A stretch of 46,821 nt of DNA from an uncultured Eubacterium sp. (GCA_958446835.1 CAUCXT010000023.1:1-46821); one strand, 5' to 3'; positions 1-7,870 are shown, counted from the stretch's first letter. The notes: generated by a model from the sequence alone, not told the origin. A program made the numbers and translations.

Positions 1-469
1 CATAATCAGGAAATTGCTTTCTGATAAAGTCATAACATTCAAGACACTTTTTCACGTTCTGAGCGCCGGACAGCCTGCTGTACATTCCACCCAGAATATA
101 GGTTATAAGAAACAATCTCGGAAAATCTCCGTTTTTCTTAAAATAGCGCTGCAATACAATCGCCATGTCTATACATATCAACCTATCCGTAATATCCTGC
201 TCAAAAAGGTTTCTTGTCTGTATCAAAAACTCATCTGCCAGCTCATCATCAAGACGGCTCTCCTGCTCAATAAACGGCCTTATATAAAGATTTATCATTG
301 CCTCATTCTCTATATAAATAGCGCGCAGCATCTTTGACTTCGACCTCAGGTTATCAATCCATTCCTCCTGATCATCTGCCTTTAACAATGAATCATTGAT
401 TGCCTCTTCCTGCTTGAGGTTTTTCGTATATTTGTCATAAAAATCCCTTAAACTTCTTCTGTTTACCAT
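1..469 (-). CDS. Partial protein of unknown function (N-terminal 156 residues)
   Basis: The frame is open from an ATG at 469 to the window edge, so only the N-terminal part is seen. A Shine-Dalgarno-like GAGAGGGG lies about 7 bases upstream of the ATG. The visible part is charged and mostly helical, beginning MVNRRSLRDFYDKY, with no signal peptide or clear membrane segment. It has the feel of the helical N-terminal region of Lachnospiraceae signalling proteins, but no catalytic motif is in view and I do not recognise the family. It follows the ABC transporter operon in the same direction but is separated from it by the terminator-like hairpin array, so it probably has its own promoter or depends on read-through. 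Confidence 0.6.
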   Translation of the reverse strand, partial: MVNRRSLRDFYDKYTKNLKQEEAINDSLLKADDQEEWIDNLRSKSKMLRAIYIENEAMINLYIRPFIEQESRLDDELADEFLIQTRNLFEQDITDRLICIDMAIVLQRYFKKNGDFPRLFLITYILGGMYSRLSGAQNVKKCLECYDFIRKQFPDY

Positions 470-521
470 ACATTATCCCCTCTCACAAAAATGCCAATCA
501 TGAAACTGCATATATGCCAAA

Positions 522-660
522 ACTCCTGCTACGCAGGAACAAAAAATTCTTGCTACGTAAGAACAAAAAGTTCTTGCTACGCAAGAACAAAAAGTTCTTG
601 CTACTCAAGAACAAAAAGTTCTTGCTACGCAAGAACAAAAAGTTCTTGCTACGCAAGAAC
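522..660 (-). repeat. Six tandem 24-bp hairpin units, terminator-like on the minus strand
   Basis: Six units begin at 522, 546, 570, 594, 618 and 642, exactly 24 bp apart. The consensus is a perfect palindrome with 8-bp arms (GTTCTTGC and GCAAGAAC) and a 3-base loop, followed by a 5-base A tract on the plus strand. On the minus strand, the direction of the ABC operon, each hairpin is therefore followed by T5, the layout of an intrinsic terminator. Unit 1 carries a paired change (T to C in one arm, A to G in the other) that keeps the stem; unit 2 has a G-T wobble; unit 4 has one mismatch. The unit nearest the ABC gene contains that gene's TAG stop in its loop region. The array probably ends transcription of the amino-acid transporter operon; this is inferred. 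Confidence 0.85.
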
Positions 661-1482
661 TTTTGATAAAAACTCCTTGAGACGCGGATTCTTAGGGTTG
701 GAGAAGAACTCCTGAGGCGGAGCGCTCTCAAGTATCTGACCATCATCAATAAAGATTACCCTGTTGGCAACCTCTCTGGCAAATCCCATCTCATGTGTAA
801 CTATAATCATTGTCATTCCCTCTTTGGCAAGAGCCTTCATAAGATCAAGCACTTCTCCTACCATCTCTGGATCAAGCGCACTCGTAGGCTCATCAAAAAG
901 AATAACATCCGGATTCATGGCAAGTGCACGGACTATTGCCACTCTCTGCTTCTGTCCGCCGGACAATGTTGATGGGTACACATCTGCCTTATCCTGCAAT
1001 CCGATTCTTCCAAGAAGACTCATGGCATTCTCTCTTGCCTTCTTCTTTATCTCAGCCTTGGTGGTTGTTATCGGTATAAGCTGCTTTTTCTTTCCCTTGC
1101 CCCTGAATATATTGGTAAATCCGGTAATGGCATTTTTACGCTTTGCCTTCCTTAATTCCTGACACTGGACATACACCGGCGCAAGCATAATATTCTGTAT
1201 AACCGTCTTGTTTGAGAACAGATTAAAGTGCTGGAACACCATTCCCATATGTCTTCTGTGAATATTGATATCAACCTTCATATCAGCTATATCAACGCCG
1301 TTGAAGATAATCTGTCCCCCTGTAGGGTCCTCCATACAGTTGAGACAACGAAGGAATGTACTCTTTCCGGAACCTGACGGTCCGATGACAACAAGAATAT
1401 CTCCTTTATTTACAGTGATATTGATTCCCTTTAATATCTTATTGCTTCCGAAATGCTTCTCAAGATTAATTACGTCTATCAC
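649..1482 (-). CDS. Polar amino acid ABC transporter, ATP-binding protein (GlnQ/HisP type)
   Basis: This is the nucleotide-binding subunit that powers amino-acid uptake from the binding protein and permease encoded just upstream. The Walker A motif GPSGSGKS is at residues 34-41, the ABC signature LSGGQ at 173-177 and Walker B VILFDEP at 193-199, followed by the switch histidine in IIVTHEMGF. At 277 residues it is longer than the usual 240-250. The excess is a lysine-rich insert at about residues 107-142, between the Q-loop region (VFQHFNLF) and the helix before the signature; its role is unknown. The start overlaps the permease gene by 17 bases, which suggests translational coupling. The last codons and the TAG stop lie inside the hairpin array. 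The substrate cannot be told from sequence. Confidence 0.93.
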   Translation of the reverse strand: MIDVINLEKHFGSNKILKGINITVNKGDILVVIGPSGSGKSTFLRCLNCMEDPTGGQIIFNGVDIADMKVDINIHRRHMGMVFQHFNLFSNKTVIQNIMLAPVYVQCQELRKAKRKNAITGFTNIFRGKGKKKQLIPITTTKAEIKKKARENAMSLLGRIGLQDKADVYPSTLSGGQKQRVAIVRALAMNPDVILFDEPTSALDPEMVGEVLDLMKALAKEGMTMIIVTHEMGFAREVANRVIFIDDGQILESAPPQEFFSNPKNPRLKEFLSKVLA

Positions 1483-2176
1483 TCTTTCTCAGGCTCCTTT
1501 CCATAAGTTTAATTCCACCGCTTATCAAAAGCACGATTACAATATAAATTATCGCCATTACAAGATATGGCACCATAAATTCATAGCTGTTGCTTCCTAT
1601 ATAGTTGAATGCAACATATAAATCTGCCGCGCCGACGAAGCTCACTACCGATGTCTCCTTGATAAGTGCAATGAACTCATTGCCAAGTGTCGGGAGAATG
1701 TTCTTAACCGCCTGCGGTATGACAATCTTAACCATCGAAACGGAGAAGCTAAGTCCCACGGCTCTTCCCGCTTCAAGCTGTCCTGCATCGACCGACATGA
1801 TACCGCTTCGCATAATCTCAGATATGTAAGCTGCACTGTTAAGACCGAATACCAGCATTGACACCTGTACTCCTGTCATCTTTACCCCGATAAGTGGAAG
1901 GAGAACATAATAAAATACAAGGAGCTGTACCACCATAGGTGTTCCTCTAAAAAGTCCGACATAGAAGCTGCATATTCCGTTAAGTATGCGCGGCAATACC
2001 TTATACTTAGGTATAACCCTGACTGTGGCTATAAGAGTTCCTAAGACAATACCTATAATAAGTCCTATAACTGCAATTAGAAGGGTATTTTTCAACCCTT
2101 CTAACACTCTTACATAGCCATTTTGTTCGATGAAAATTTCAATAAATTTACTGACCTTCTGACCAAAATTGCCCAT
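1466..2176 (-). CDS. Polar amino acid ABC transporter, permease protein (HisM/GlnP type)
   Basis: This is an inner-membrane permease of 236 residues. Several hydrophobic segments are visible, beginning with NTLLIAVIGLIIGIVLG near residues 29-45. The cytoplasmic EAA loop that docks on the ATPase is present as EAGRAVGLSFSVSM followed by IVIPQAVKNILP, the standard form for the HisM/HisQ family. There is only one permease gene, so the transporter probably uses a homodimer. It lies 67 bases downstream of the binding-protein gene and overlaps the ATPase gene, so all three are probably one transcript. An AGAGAGG ribosome-binding site precedes the ATG. Confidence 0.93.
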   Translation of the reverse strand: MGNFGQKVSKFIEIFIEQNGYVRVLEGLKNTLLIAVIGLIIGIVLGTLIATVRVIPKYKVLPRILNGICSFYVGLFRGTPMVVQLLVFYYVLLPLIGVKMTGVQVSMLVFGLNSAAYISEIMRSGIMSVDAGQLEAGRAVGLSFSVSMVKIVIPQAVKNILPTLGNEFIALIKETSVVSFVGAADLYVAFNYIGSNSYEFMVPYLVMAIIYIVIVLLISGGIKLMERSLRKSDRRN

Positions 2177-2243
2177 TTAAACCTCTCTTATCTCTTTCGC
2201 ATATATTCCTCACGCTTTCGCGGAAGGAATATATCCGTTATTC

Positions 2244-3098
2244 TTACTGCATCTTGTTGATGGCTTCTGTGATACACTTAGCAGGAGCTGAATCGATGAT
2301 TACATAATCGATGTTACCATTCAGAAGATCCTGTACTGCAAGTGAACCGTTCTTGTAGCCAACCGACTGTGCTGCAAAGCCTGTGAAGCCCCAATCAGCA
2401 TCGCCCTCTACATAGAACTGACCTGTTGTTCCGTTCTGTACACCAATCTTAACCTTGCTGTCCTTAGCTGCTAAAATTGCATTGACATCATCGGCTGTCT
2501 TGCATGAATCGAACTCTGTGTTATCGGATGTAACGATAAGTCTCTGTGAAGCGCTGTAGTATGAATCAGAGAACGTAACATACTCTTCTCTGTCCGGCTT
2601 AACTGTAAGACCTGCCATTGCGATATCACACTTGTGCTGGCCAACCGAAAGACATACAGCATCGAAATCCATGTTCTGAACAACAAGCTCAACGCCAAGA
2701 TACTCTGCAAGGGCACCGGCAATCTCCATATCAATTCCTGTGTACTTGTCACCAATCATGTACTCGAATGGCTCGAATGCTGCGTTGGTAGCTACAACAA
2801 GCTGATCCTTGCTTGCATCATAAGCTGAAGAAGCGACGCCTACAGGCTCACCGTCTCCGAAATAGTGGCTGCATATCTCATCAAACTTACCGTTTTCCTT
2901 GATTTCCTTGATAAACGCATTAACCTTCTCAAGAAGCTCCGGCTGATCCTTGTCAACACCGAATGCATATTCCTCACTTGTAAGGTCGATATCGATAACC
3001 TTGGCTGTCTTAGCTGTGCTGTCCCCTGACTTTTGGCAGGCTGTAAGTGAGGCAACTACCATAGTGAGTGCCGCAATAACTGCAATAATCTTTTTCAT
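2244..3098 (-). CDS. Amino acid ABC transporter substrate-binding lipoprotein, apparently circularly permuted
   Basis: This 284-residue secreted lipoprotein should capture an amino acid outside the cell for the downstream permease. Residues 1-20 are a signal peptide ending in the lipobox LTAC, with the lipid-bearing Cys at 21. The body has the family 3 solute-binding pattern: QLVVATNAAFEPFEYM (99-114), the NMDFDAV region, MAGLTVKPDREEYVTFSDSYY (in two pieces, 161-181) and IGVQNGTTG (218-226). The order is odd. The segment that normally ends these proteins, EEYAFGVDKDQPELLEKVN with the following helix and HYFG (about 35-81), sits before the first lobe, and the protein stops right after the DYVIIDSAPAK segment. 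This reads as a circular permutation rather than a truncation. An AAGGAGGAAAATTT ribosome-binding region precedes the start. Confidence 0.93.
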   Translation of the reverse strand: MKKIIAVIAALTMVVASLTACQKSGDSTAKTAKVIDIDLTSEEYAFGVDKDQPELLEKVNAFIKEIKENGKFDEICSHYFGDGEPVGVASSAYDASKDQLVVATNAAFEPFEYMIGDKYTGIDMEIAGALAEYLGVELVVQNMDFDAVCLSVGQHKCDIAMAGLTVKPDREEYVTFSDSYYSASQRLIVTSDNTEFDSCKTADDVNAILAAKDSKVKIGVQNGTTGQFYVEGDADWGFTGFAAQSVGYKNGSLAVQDLLNGNIDYVIIDSAPAKCITEAINKMQ

Positions 3099-3128
3099 AA
3101 ATTTTCCTCCTTAGAAATTCACTGATTT

Positions 3129-3157
3129 CTTATATCGTTAGGATAGCACAATTGCAA
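3129..3157 (-). promoter_or_regulatory. Candidate sigma-A promoter of the amino-acid transporter operon
   Basis: On the minus strand TTGCAA (3157-3152) and TATAAG (3134-3129) are separated by 17 bases, about 30 bases upstream of the binding-protein start codon. It is the only well-spaced pair I found in this gap. No operator or riboswitch was recognised. Confidence 0.55.
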
Positions 3158-3235
3158 ACCATTAACAATATCTATTTTCGCACATAATATTGTATAAATA
3201 TACATTATTTTTGTATATTATTTACATTGTCTTTT

Positions 3236-3282
3236 CAAAAAAAAGACGTGCAGAAATGACATTCACCATTTCTGCACGTCTT
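3236..3282 (-). terminator. Intrinsic terminator after oleate hydratase
   Basis: A perfect 16-bp stem (AAGACGTGCAGAAATG at 3243-3258 with its complement at 3267-3282) has an 8-base loop. On the minus strand it is followed by a T tract, so it ends the oleate hydratase operon and insulates the transporter operon downstream. Confidence 0.9.
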
Positions 3283-3360
3283 ATATAGCGGACATTCACA
3301 TGTTTGTACTATATTTATATTGTCATCGCAGCACCGTAATACAACCGGCAAACCTGCATA

Positions 3361-5367
3361 TTACATGTAGTCTCTCAATACTCCGTGGTCTCTTAATAGC
3401 TTCTCAATAGCGGTTCCCTTAATCTTCTTGATGATAGGCTTCTTGAGTGCGTTGAGTGGTCCCGGAAGCTCAATCTCAAGTGGGGATTTTCCATCCATGA
3501 GCTTTACTGAGCTGTCAAGCAGTTCTCTCACATCGTATACGCTGCCCCATACCTCAGGAACACCTCTGTCCACACCGAGAAGTCCGTATACAGCCTCCAT
3601 GGCTGTTCTGACAGAGTACTCTGTTGTGAATATTGTGTCTCTTGGAGTCTCAGCGAACTGTCCAAGGAATGCGAAGTTAACGCAGCCATCAGGAATGACA
3701 TCAGGACGATCTCCCTTTCTTCTCGGCATGAAGAACGCTGTGATATAAGGCATCATGGTAGGAACTGATACAACCTTATCCTTGGCAAGCTCATCTATCT
3801 GGTCTACAGGTATTCCAAGGTGATACAGCCACTCTGCTGCAATCTCCTCACCTGTACATTCCTTCATAGGCTTCTTCACATAGTCGCCCGGAACATCCGT
3901 GAACAGGCTGTATACCCATACACATACCTCTTCCTTCTTCTGCTCCTTGAACTGTCCCTGTCTGTTGATTGTCCAGCTAAGTAACCACTTAGAATCCTTG
4001 CAGCTTACGATACCGCCGGTAACAACATTTCCTGTTCTTGGATCTCTCTTACAAATCTTCTTGATTGCATTTATGATTGTCTCATCCGATGTTGTAACCG
4101 TAGCGGACTCCCAATTTGTCTTGGAAATATCGGAACAGAACTTCTCCGGATGTCCGAAATCAGGGCTCTGCTTTGCAATATTCTTCCAAAGGCTCCATAC
4201 ACCGCTCGTTCTAACCTCAGCATCACCTACAGGTGCCTGAGTATGTGAACCATAGATTGTACTCTCTGTACAGCTTCCGTTGGTTACAAATACCATATCG
4301 TTCTCTGTGAGGTCTATAATCTTCTCCTCGCCCTTGTGCTTGCATATAATTCTCTTTGCAACCTTCTTCTCACCTGTTATATCGAATTCAACATTGGTTA
4401 CCTCTGTGTTGAACTCAAACTTAACGCCTGCCTTCTCAAGGTACTTCTTCATAGGAAGGATGAGGGATTCATACTGGTTGTACTTGGTAAACTTAAGAGC
4501 ACTAAAGTCCGGAAGTCCACCGATATGATGAATAAATCTCTGGAAGTAGAGCTTCATCTCAAGAGCACTGTGCCAGTTCTCAAATGCAAACATTGTTCTC
4601 CAGTATAACCAGAAATCGGACTTAAATACCTCGTCATCGAATACATCCTCAATGGTCTTGTCATAGAGATCCTCGTCCTTTGTGAAGAACAGCTTCATAA
4701 TCTCCATGCAGCCCTTCTGGCTTAAGTTGAACTTGCCATCTGTATGTGCATCCTCTCCACGGTTGACTGTGGCACGGCATAACGAATAGTTAGGGTCATG
4801 CTTGTTGAGCCAATAGTATTCATCAAGAACCGATACTCCCGGTGTCTCGATTGAAGGAATACTTCTGAACAGATCCCACAGACATTCGAAATGGTTCTCC
4901 ATCTCACGTCCGCCACGCATTACATAGCCTCTTGTAGGGTCATTTATACCATCGCAGGCACCACCTGCTACATCCATAGCCTCAAGAATATGAATATTCT
5001 TTCCCGGCATCTGCGCATCTCTTACAAGGAAACATGCAGCAGCGAGTGAAGCAAGACCGCTTCCTACAAGGTATGCTGACTTCCCATCAACACCTTCAGG
5101 CTTCTCAGGGCGCGCAAAGGCTTCATAATTACCGTTTGTGTAGTAAATTCCTTTGCTGTTTTTCTCATATTTTCCGCGCTCCGTGTTGCGAAACTGCTTA
5201 AGCTCTTCCTTTCTTTCTTCAGGCATTCCCTTCTTTTCGGTGCTTTTGGGTGAATCACCCTGCTTGCCTTCATCATTCTTCTTTCTCACTGCATTTACTG
5301 CCGCAACACCTGCTCCGATGGCGAGTGCTGACGCAACCAGTCTCATTTTCTTCTTACCTTTACTCAT
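3361..5367 (-). CDS. ohyA: Oleate hydratase (myosin-cross-reactive antigen family)
   Basis: This family adds water to the cis-9 double bond of unsaturated fatty acids such as oleate, giving 10-hydroxystearate, and uses FAD as a structural cofactor. It is seen as a detoxification of host and dietary fatty acids. The FAD-binding motif GSGLASLAAA is near residues 102-111, and the conserved RGGREMENHFECLWDLFRSI stretch, holding the family's catalytic glutamate, is near 151-170. At 668 residues it is longer than typical members (about 560-650). The extra N-terminus has a hydrophobic stretch (LVASALAIGAGVAAVNAV) followed by a charged linker, which may anchor the enzyme at the membrane. I chose the ATG at 5367 because AAAGGTGG lies 8 bases upstream; an in-frame GTG at 5379 lacks a ribosome-binding site. 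It probably shares a transcript with the HdeD-like gene. Confidence 0.95.
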   Translation of the reverse strand: MSKGKKKMRLVASALAIGAGVAAVNAVRKKNDEGKQGDSPKSTEKKGMPEERKEELKQFRNTERGKYEKNSKGIYYTNGNYEAFARPEKPEGVDGKSAYLVGSGLASLAAACFLVRDAQMPGKNIHILEAMDVAGGACDGINDPTRGYVMRGGREMENHFECLWDLFRSIPSIETPGVSVLDEYYWLNKHDPNYSLCRATVNRGEDAHTDGKFNLSQKGCMEIMKLFFTKDEDLYDKTIEDVFDDEVFKSDFWLYWRTMFAFENWHSALEMKLYFQRFIHHIGGLPDFSALKFTKYNQYESLILPMKKYLEKAGVKFEFNTEVTNVEFDITGEKKVAKRIICKHKGEEKIIDLTENDMVFVTNGSCTESTIYGSHTQAPVGDAEVRTSGVWSLWKNIAKQSPDFGHPEKFCSDISKTNWESATVTTSDETIINAIKKICKRDPRTGNVVTGGIVSCKDSKWLLSWTINRQGQFKEQKKEEVCVWVYSLFTDVPGDYVKKPMKECTGEEIAAEWLYHLGIPVDQIDELAKDKVVSVPTMMPYITAFFMPRRKGDRPDVIPDGCVNFAFLGQFAETPRDTIFTTEYSVRTAMEAVYGLLGVDRGVPEVWGSVYDVRELLDSSVKLMDGKSPLEIELPGPLNALKKPIIKKIKGTAIEKLLRDHGVLRDYM

Positions 5368-5434
5368 ACTCTTGTCCACCTTTCCATTTTTATTGATAAT
5401 TGCTTAATAGAAAATATAACCCGAAAGTTCTGTA

Positions 5435-5989
5435 TCAGACTTCCAGTCTCTTCCTGCGTAATGTCTTTACCGTACTCAATACAACACAGATATTGAGCAC
5501 ACCGTCAAGTACAAGGTTAATACCGATTACCCACGCAGCCACCGTCTGTGCGGCAAATGGAGTAACCATGAGTATTATTCCTACTATAGATACAAGCAAG
5601 GCAATTATGAGAATAAGCCACCATTTCTCAATTCCGAATTTTCTTGCATCCACCGCAGTCTGAAGCTTCAGTGCTCCGTCAATCAGAATAAATATTCCCA
5701 CACACACAGATAGAATTTCCACCATGTATGAGGTTCTGAATATAAGCACAGCTCCTAAGATTACAGATATAATACCAAGTGCAAAATCAAACTGAAATGC
5801 CAGTTGGAATATATCCTTGGTAAAATAGCCGAGAATCTTAACCGCACCTAACAGAACCAGAACAACTCCGAATATTCTGCACAGGACATTGATTGCCTTT
5901 ATCGGACTGAACAAAATCAGCAGACCAACAATTATGAGGCATACATCCATCACAATATACATATTCTTTACTATTTTCAGCTGTTTCAT
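5435..5989 (-). CDS. HdeD/DUF308-family integral membrane protein
   Basis: A 184-residue protein made almost entirely of hydrophobic segments, about six, arranged as repeated pairs (for example VCLIIVGLLILFSPIKAINV, then a glycine-rich helix). This is the pattern of HdeD/DUF308 proteins. In enteric bacteria HdeD is linked to acid resistance; the function here is unknown. The ATG at 5989 is preferred because GGAGG lies 6 bases upstream; a farther ATG at 6007 overlaps that site. It lies 67 bases upstream of oleate hydratase on the same strand with no terminator between, so a shared role in membrane or fatty-acid stress is a reasonable inference. Confidence 0.8.
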   Translation of the reverse strand: MKQLKIVKNMYIVMDVCLIIVGLLILFSPIKAINVLCRIFGVVLVLLGAVKILGYFTKDIFQLAFQFDFALGIISVILGAVLIFRTSYMVEILSVCVGIFILIDGALKLQTAVDARKFGIEKWWLILIIALLVSIVGIILMVTPFAAQTVAAWVIGINLVLDGVLNICVVLSTVKTLRRKRLEV

Positions 5990-6092
5990 TCTAATCCTCC
6001 ATATCACTGCTTCTGATTGGTATTCATTTGTTACCTTGTATGGTTATAATAACCTATTCCCACTTATTTTAAAACAGACAAAACCGCACAAA

Positions 6093-6109
6093 TGTCTGAT
6101 TTTCAGACA
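6093..6109. promoter_or_regulatory. 17-bp palindrome, candidate operator
   Basis: TGTCTGATTTTCAGACA has two perfect 7-bp arms around TTT. It lies about 100 bases upstream of the HdeD-like gene and just past the terminator of the TetR gene. A half-site (CAGACA) recurs at about 6075. The symmetry and size fit a TetR-family operator, and a TetR gene is adjacent, so it may control the HdeD-oleate hydratase operon. No experiment or known consensus supports this. Confidence 0.4.
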
Positions 6110-6116
6110 AAAAATA

Positions 6117-6151
6117 AAAAGTGTCCGAAAACTTAATTTCCGGACACTTTT
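6117..6151 (-). terminator. Intrinsic terminator after the TetR gene
   Basis: AAAAGTGTCCG (6117-6127) pairs with CGGACACTTTT (6141-6151), an 11-bp stem with a 13-base loop. Going down the minus strand it is followed by a T-rich run, and it lies about 30 bases beyond the TetR stop codon. It separates the oxidoreductase operon from the oleate hydratase operon. Confidence 0.8.
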
Positions 6152-6181
6152 ATCATCTTAGCCAGCTATGCTAAATCAGAT

Positions 6182-6784
6182 TTATAAAGTCTCTTTTTGT
6201 GCTTTTGTTATTATATAATACTGCTGTTCCTCAAGACATTGTCTTATCATATCCTTCACCGTGGCATTGAAGGTTCCGGCTGTTCTTGCAATGAACTTTT
6301 CCTGCCCCGATGGCAGCTTTCTCTTAATCCATTCAATCGTATTTCCGACTATGGCGTGGGTATAAAAGCCTGTGATATAATCAATATCCTCATCCGGCAG
6401 CCCATACCCATCCGCCTCCTTCTTCACAAATCTGCTGATGAAGGAGAACGCAAGAGTCTCCAGATAGTTCTGCAAAACATCACGCTTTTTTGAGTCATAT
6501 ATGTGAAGGATTGCCTTTTTGTATTTAAGTACAAAACGTGCAGCCCTCTCATATTCCTCGCCGAAGGTTGTGTTCTCATCAACGTCCTCCGACATGAATT
6601 TCTCTGTCTCCACGCGGAACACATCGTCAAGGAGATCATATATATCGCTGTAGTGATAGTAGAAGGTGTTCCTGTTGATTTCACACTCCTCCACAATATC
6701 ACGCACCGTTATCTTATCAAGACTCTCGTTTTCCAAAAGCTGCATAAAGGTGCTCATAATAAACTTCTGCGTCTGCTTAGCCAT
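6182..6784 (-). CDS. TetR/AcrR-family transcriptional regulator
   Basis: A 200-residue regulator. The N-terminal helix-turn-helix is clear: ITVRDIVEECEINRNTFYYHY at about residues 25-45 has the hallmark TFYYHY recognition-helix end of the family. The C-terminal ligand-binding part (roughly 75-190) resembles the DhaS-like subgroup but the ligand cannot be guessed. It is the last gene of the run oxidoreductase, hypA-like, membrane protein, tetR, starting 36 bases after the membrane-protein stop, and a terminator follows it. It also borders the oleate hydratase operon, so either operon, or a fatty acid signal, could be its target. GAGGC lies 7 bases before the ATG. Confidence 0.9.
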   Translation of the reverse strand: MAKQTQKFIMSTFMQLLENESLDKITVRDIVEECEINRNTFYYHYSDIYDLLDDVFRVETEKFMSEDVDENTTFGEEYERAARFVLKYKKAILHIYDSKKRDVLQNYLETLAFSFISRFVKKEADGYGLPDEDIDYITGFYTHAIVGNTIEWIKRKLPSGQEKFIARTAGTFNATVKDMIRQCLEEQQYYIITKAQKETL

Positions 6785-6820
6785 CTATGTTGCCTCATTT
6801 TTTCTGTTACTACAATGTCT

Positions 6821-7870
6821 TTACTTTACAACTGCTCTGTCCTTAGCTGCCTTGTAATACTTGAAGTCTGTAAATACTTCGCCTGTATATGGGTTCTTCT
6901 TGTTCTTAACAGACTTAACAACAATATATGAAAGAGCTATTATGTTGACGATAAGCGCTGTAGCACTGACAATTGTCATAGCTGTAGGATCTGCATTAGC
7001 GCTTGTTCCTGCAACAATGTTAGAAACTGTTCCGTCCGCATACTGCTTTGTGATAGTTGCCCATGGATAGAAGGTTGTTCCGTCGTGGAATGTCTCCTGA
7101 AAAAGAGGGAACACCTGTGCAAACATACACCAGATACATAATGTATTTGCACGGTTCATAATCCAGCCGCCCTTGTTCCAGATAAGTGCTGCGATTGTAG
7201 GTGCAAGTAAGAGTGCCACACCGCAGAACCATGAATGGGTAGGGAGACAGTTGTATGTATAAGCAAAGTTCCAGATATCGTATACGATTATATATACCCA
7301 GATCATATCAGGCCATATCATATCCTTCTTATCCTTTGAAGAATATACAGCCCACCAGCCTGTCATACAGAAGATATTGAGTATACCGGCAATTCCGTTA
7401 AGTACATTGTGCCATCCACCATAGAGCCATACACCCTCTGAGGATAACCACCATGAATACCATCCATTGATTGCCGACTCAAAATCACTGGCAACAGCGA
7501 TAAGGATATTGATAGCAACGATTGCGAATGGGAATGCCTTGAACCAATGCTTCTTTCCTATTCCCCACTCGTACTTGATCATCATAAAGCCGATACAGCC
7601 TGTGAGTGCCGCATACAGCTTAGCATAATGGAACCAGCCGTTCATATAGATATGGGTCTGGTTGTTGACAGCCCACTCTGCACCCGCTCTGGCTGCGATT
7701 GCCACAACAATAAAATATACTGTGAGAACTGCCGGAATAACTCCGAACATCACAAGTCCTCCAACCTTAGTACGTCTTGCAAATTCATTTAACAGGATAA
7801 GTCCCGCAAGCACTGCAAGCATTACAAGCCACTGATAAATGGCATTATCTCCATATACATGAAATAACAT
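6821..7870 (-). CDS. Multi-pass membrane protein of unknown function (DUF5692-like)
   Basis: A 349-residue integral membrane protein with about eight to nine hydrophobic segments and a high content of Trp and Tyr, for example WYSWWLSSEGVWLYGGWH near residues 142-159. From memory it resembles the DUF5692 family, which has no known function; I could not check this. There is no signal peptide beyond the first membrane segment, no transporter motif and no cofactor-binding motif that I recognise. Histidines and acidic residues occur near segment ends but no heme-ligand pattern is evident. It lies 111 bases downstream of the hypA-like gene, with an intervening hairpin, and 36 bases before tetR, so it is probably co-transcribed with the redox genes. 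GAGGGAT precedes the ATG. Confidence 0.75.
   Translation of the reverse strand: MLFHVYGDNAIYQWLVMLAVLAGLILLNEFARRTKVGGLVMFGVIPAVLTVYFIVVAIAARAGAEWAVNNQTHIYMNGWFHYAKLYAALTGCIGFMMIKYEWGIGKKHWFKAFPFAIVAINILIAVASDFESAINGWYSWWLSSEGVWLYGGWHNVLNGIAGILNIFCMTGWWAVYSSKDKKDMIWPDMIWVYIIVYDIWNFAYTYNCLPTHSWFCGVALLLAPTIAALIWNKGGWIMNRANTLCIWCMFAQVFPLFQETFHDGTTFYPWATITKQYADGTVSNIVAGTSANADPTAMTIVSATALIVNIIALSYIVVKSVKNKKNPYTGEVFTDFKYYKAAKDRAVVK

Noticed and set aside
522..660. Possible CRISPR array
   Set aside because: The whole 24-bp unit is repeated with no unique spacers, and no cas gene is present.
491..749. Open frames on both strands with repeated peptides (Ser-Cys-Tyr or Lys-Asn-Phe-Leu repeats)
   Set aside because: They come from reading the 24-bp hairpin array in multiples of three; there is no ribosome-binding site, and the array lies outside any gene apart from the end of the ABC ATPase.
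3361..5379. Fusion of a membrane protein to oleate hydratase
   Set aside because: The N-terminal hydrophobic stretch is a single short segment; it is better described as an extension or anchor than as a second domain.
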